A DNA stretch of 64,000 nt, taken from contig JASSKH010000037.1 in the NCBI GenBank assembly GCA_031763025.1, forward strand, positions 1,612,001 to 1,676,000, read 5' to 3'. The position numbers and the translations under genes are program-made. The notes under the pieces were generated by a model that was not told where the DNA came from, made no database searches, and saw only the letters and a program-made list of their open reading frames with translations. Positions 62,342 through 64,000 of the stretch are shown one piece after another. The stretch is from Macrocystis pyrifera (taxonomy: Eukaryota > Sar > Phaeophyceae > Laminariales > Laminariaceae). How positions within the stretch are numbered: the first letter of the stretch is position 1; the number at the start of each line of letters is the position of its first letter.

Positions 62342-63969
62342 TGTTATGAGGCTTAGATTGGGTGGGCGAATGGTTAACCTTTTACCTTTAGCCCAACGGA
62401 CTAAGACCTTAACAAAGGGCGAATGGTTAACCTTTTACCTTTAGCCCAACGGACTAAGACCTTAACAAATGGCGACGACGGCAGAACATGGGTCGTTGGT
62501 CGTGAGTTCGAATCTCACATCCACCATGAAATCGCTTTTTAAAGAAAAGTGAATTTCCTCATGTCAAGGATCTGAAAAAATACTTCTGGGTCCCCAGAAA
62601 ATGGAACCTCGTGTTGGTGTCACGCGTCGACCCGTATATGTGATGCGGAGACCGCTCTAGGGTAGTGGTAAGGGACGCAGGTTGTTCTGGCAGCTGGAAA
62701 GCAGTCCTTCGCTTCTTCTGATTTAGATGGCGAGAGCTGAGGAGGTGCTCTGGTAGAGAAGTGAGAGGTAGGGGGGCGGGACTCGACGCCCAGATATACT
62801 CGTCCCACCCCACGCCACAAGCTCTCCTAAATTCCTCTTATCTGATGTACGCCTACAGAACTTTCCTATGGCTACCGGTCGTTCTTCTGCTAATATAAGA
62901 ACTTCTCACTTCGTGGTCCTATCTGCGTTAAGGAATATTACTCTCGTCTAGGGGGTTATCCGCCCTAGGGAACATTCCTAAAAGAACGTTACTCTCGACT
63001 AACGGAATATCCGCCGGGTTAATCCATTCTTTGGATTATTCTCGTATTCGTGAGACTATAAGACTGCAACGTATTATATATATATCTATAGCCCATGAGT
63101 ACTCTACTCACATCACATTAGCCCACCCTGAATATTCGTATATGCAGACAACAAGATGGTCGGAGAGTGATGACAAAGTTCATCCCAAACGGCCAGGAAA
63201 AAGGTGGTCGAAGATGCGGCTATTCGAAACAAAAGAAATGAGGCTATAGATCCCCCCACACCTCGTAATAAAACCCAAACACTACGAAGAGGGGGTGTTC
63301 GCTGAGAACGTCCTGCCGACGACGCCAGATGTGATGCGGAGACCGCTCTAGGGTAGTGGTAAGGGACGCAGGTTGTTCTGGCAGCTGGAAAGCAGTGCTT
63401 CGCTTCTTCTGATTTAGATCTTCTTGTTGATGGCGAGAGCTGAGGAGGTGCTCTGGTAGAGAAGTGAGAGGTAGGGGGGCGGGACTCGACGCCCAGATAT
63501 ACTCGTCCCACCCCACGCCACAAGCTCTCCTAAATTCCTCTTATCTGATGTACGCCTACAGAACTTTCCTATGGCTACCGGTCGTTCTTCTGCTAATATA
63601 AGAACTTCTCACTTCGTGGTCCTATCTGCGTTAAGGAATATTACTCTCGTCTAGGGGGTTATCCGCCCTAGGGAACATTCCTAAAAGAACGTTACTCTCG
63701 ACTAACGGAATATCCGCCGGGTTATTCCATTCTTTGGATTATTCTCGTATTCGTGAGACTTTAAGACTGCAACGTATTATATATATATCTATAGCCCATG
63801 AGTACTCTACTCATATCACATATATCCGGTCCGTTCCAGGGGGGGAGAGTGTTATGAGGCTTAGATTGGGTGGGCGATTGGTTAACCTTTTACCTTTAGC
63901 CCAACCAATCTAAGCCTCATAACACTCTCCCTCCCTGAACCTTTAGCCCAACGGACTAAGACCTTAACA
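62342..63969 (+). mobile_element. Outer miniature LTR retroelement (TRIM-like)
   Basis: Short terminal repeats (62342-62467 and 63850-63969) begin TGTTATGAGG and end CCTTAACA. The first is followed by a primer-binding-like TGGCGACGACGGCAG and the second preceded by the purine tract AGGGGGGGAGAG. CTTT lies on both sides as a 4-bp target duplication. Without the inner insertion it is only about 440 bp, so it has no coding region. The 3' repeat is rearranged into a hairpin. It is a non-autonomous fossil. Confidence 0.65.
62639..63820 (-). mobile_element. Inner miniature LTR retroelement nested in the outer one
   Basis: Two long terminal repeats (62639-63117, 63330-63820; TGTGAT...ATCACA) are nearly identical, so the insertion looks young. 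Only 212 bp lie between them, without genes. TATA flanks both sides. Read on the minus strand, TGGCGTCGTCGGCAG follows the 5' LTR as a primer-binding-like site and AGGGTGGGC precedes the 3' LTR. The site is almost the same as in the outer element, suggesting the same primer tRNA. Structure looks whole for a non-autonomous TRIM-type element. Confidence 0.75.
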
Positions 63970-64000
63970 CTTTTCTGATGAACGCCTCGCCCCTTCGTTC

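Noticed and set aside
62495-62526. tRNA gene (perfect GTGAG/CTCAC T arm followed by ATCCACCA)
   Set aside because: No matching acceptor 5' arm or anticodon stem at the right distance; it lies in the interior of a miniature LTR element.

Overview
The window looks like nuclear DNA of a photosynthetic stramenopile, perhaps a brown alga. The grounds are the H2A and H2B sequence types, a gene with many GC-rich exons in long repeat-filled introns, and a dense load of small DNA transposons and LINE debris. Species cannot be fixed from sequence alone.

Five genes are well supported. Four are intronless replication-type histones: H4 (1181-1492, +), a divergent H2B/H2A pair (42843-43202, - and 43553-43927, +) and a second, nearly identical H4 (59721-60032, -). 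All four carry the same 3' hairpin, GGTGTTTACTCAACACC, followed by a purine-rich GAAAGA-type element, and all have a CCAATCA box about 170-180 bp upstream of the ATG. The fifth gene is ALG6, the ER glucosyltransferase that adds the first glucose to the dolichol-linked N-glycan precursor. I rebuilt it by hand as 12 exons over 22 kb (15691-37755, +). All splice phases close to exactly 565 codons including the stop. Its introns hold most of the repeats at 16-37 kb. Less certain are a Pop5/Rpp14-like RNase P/MRP ORF divergent from ALG6 (15383-15586, -), a repeat-protein ORF antisense inside ALG6 intron 2 (19948-20319, -), and a possible membrane-protein exon near 9.7-9.9 kb.

Layout: 0-1 kb little; 1-1.6 kb H4; 2-15 kb DNA transposons (hAT-like with GGGTC arrays, PIF/Harbinger-like with 3-bp TSDs, foldbacks), low-complexity C-rich DNA and one LINE tail; 15.4-37.8 kb the divergent Pop5-like/ALG6 locus; 38-41.4 kb nested DNA transposons; 42.7-44.1 kb H2B/H2A; 44.2-53.5 kb two degenerate simple-sequence domains around a head-to-head pair of decayed LINEs (one poly(C)-tailed, one with a restriction-like endonuclease domain); 53.5-59.6 kb G-rich DNA and more MITEs; 59.6-60.2 kb H4; 60.7-64 kb hAT-like elements and two nested miniature LTR elements.

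The histones together make the nucleosome core (H3 is not in the window) and seem to share transcription and 3'-end control. ALG6 acts separately, in the ER. No complete tRNA, rRNA, CRISPR array or intact transposase gene was found.
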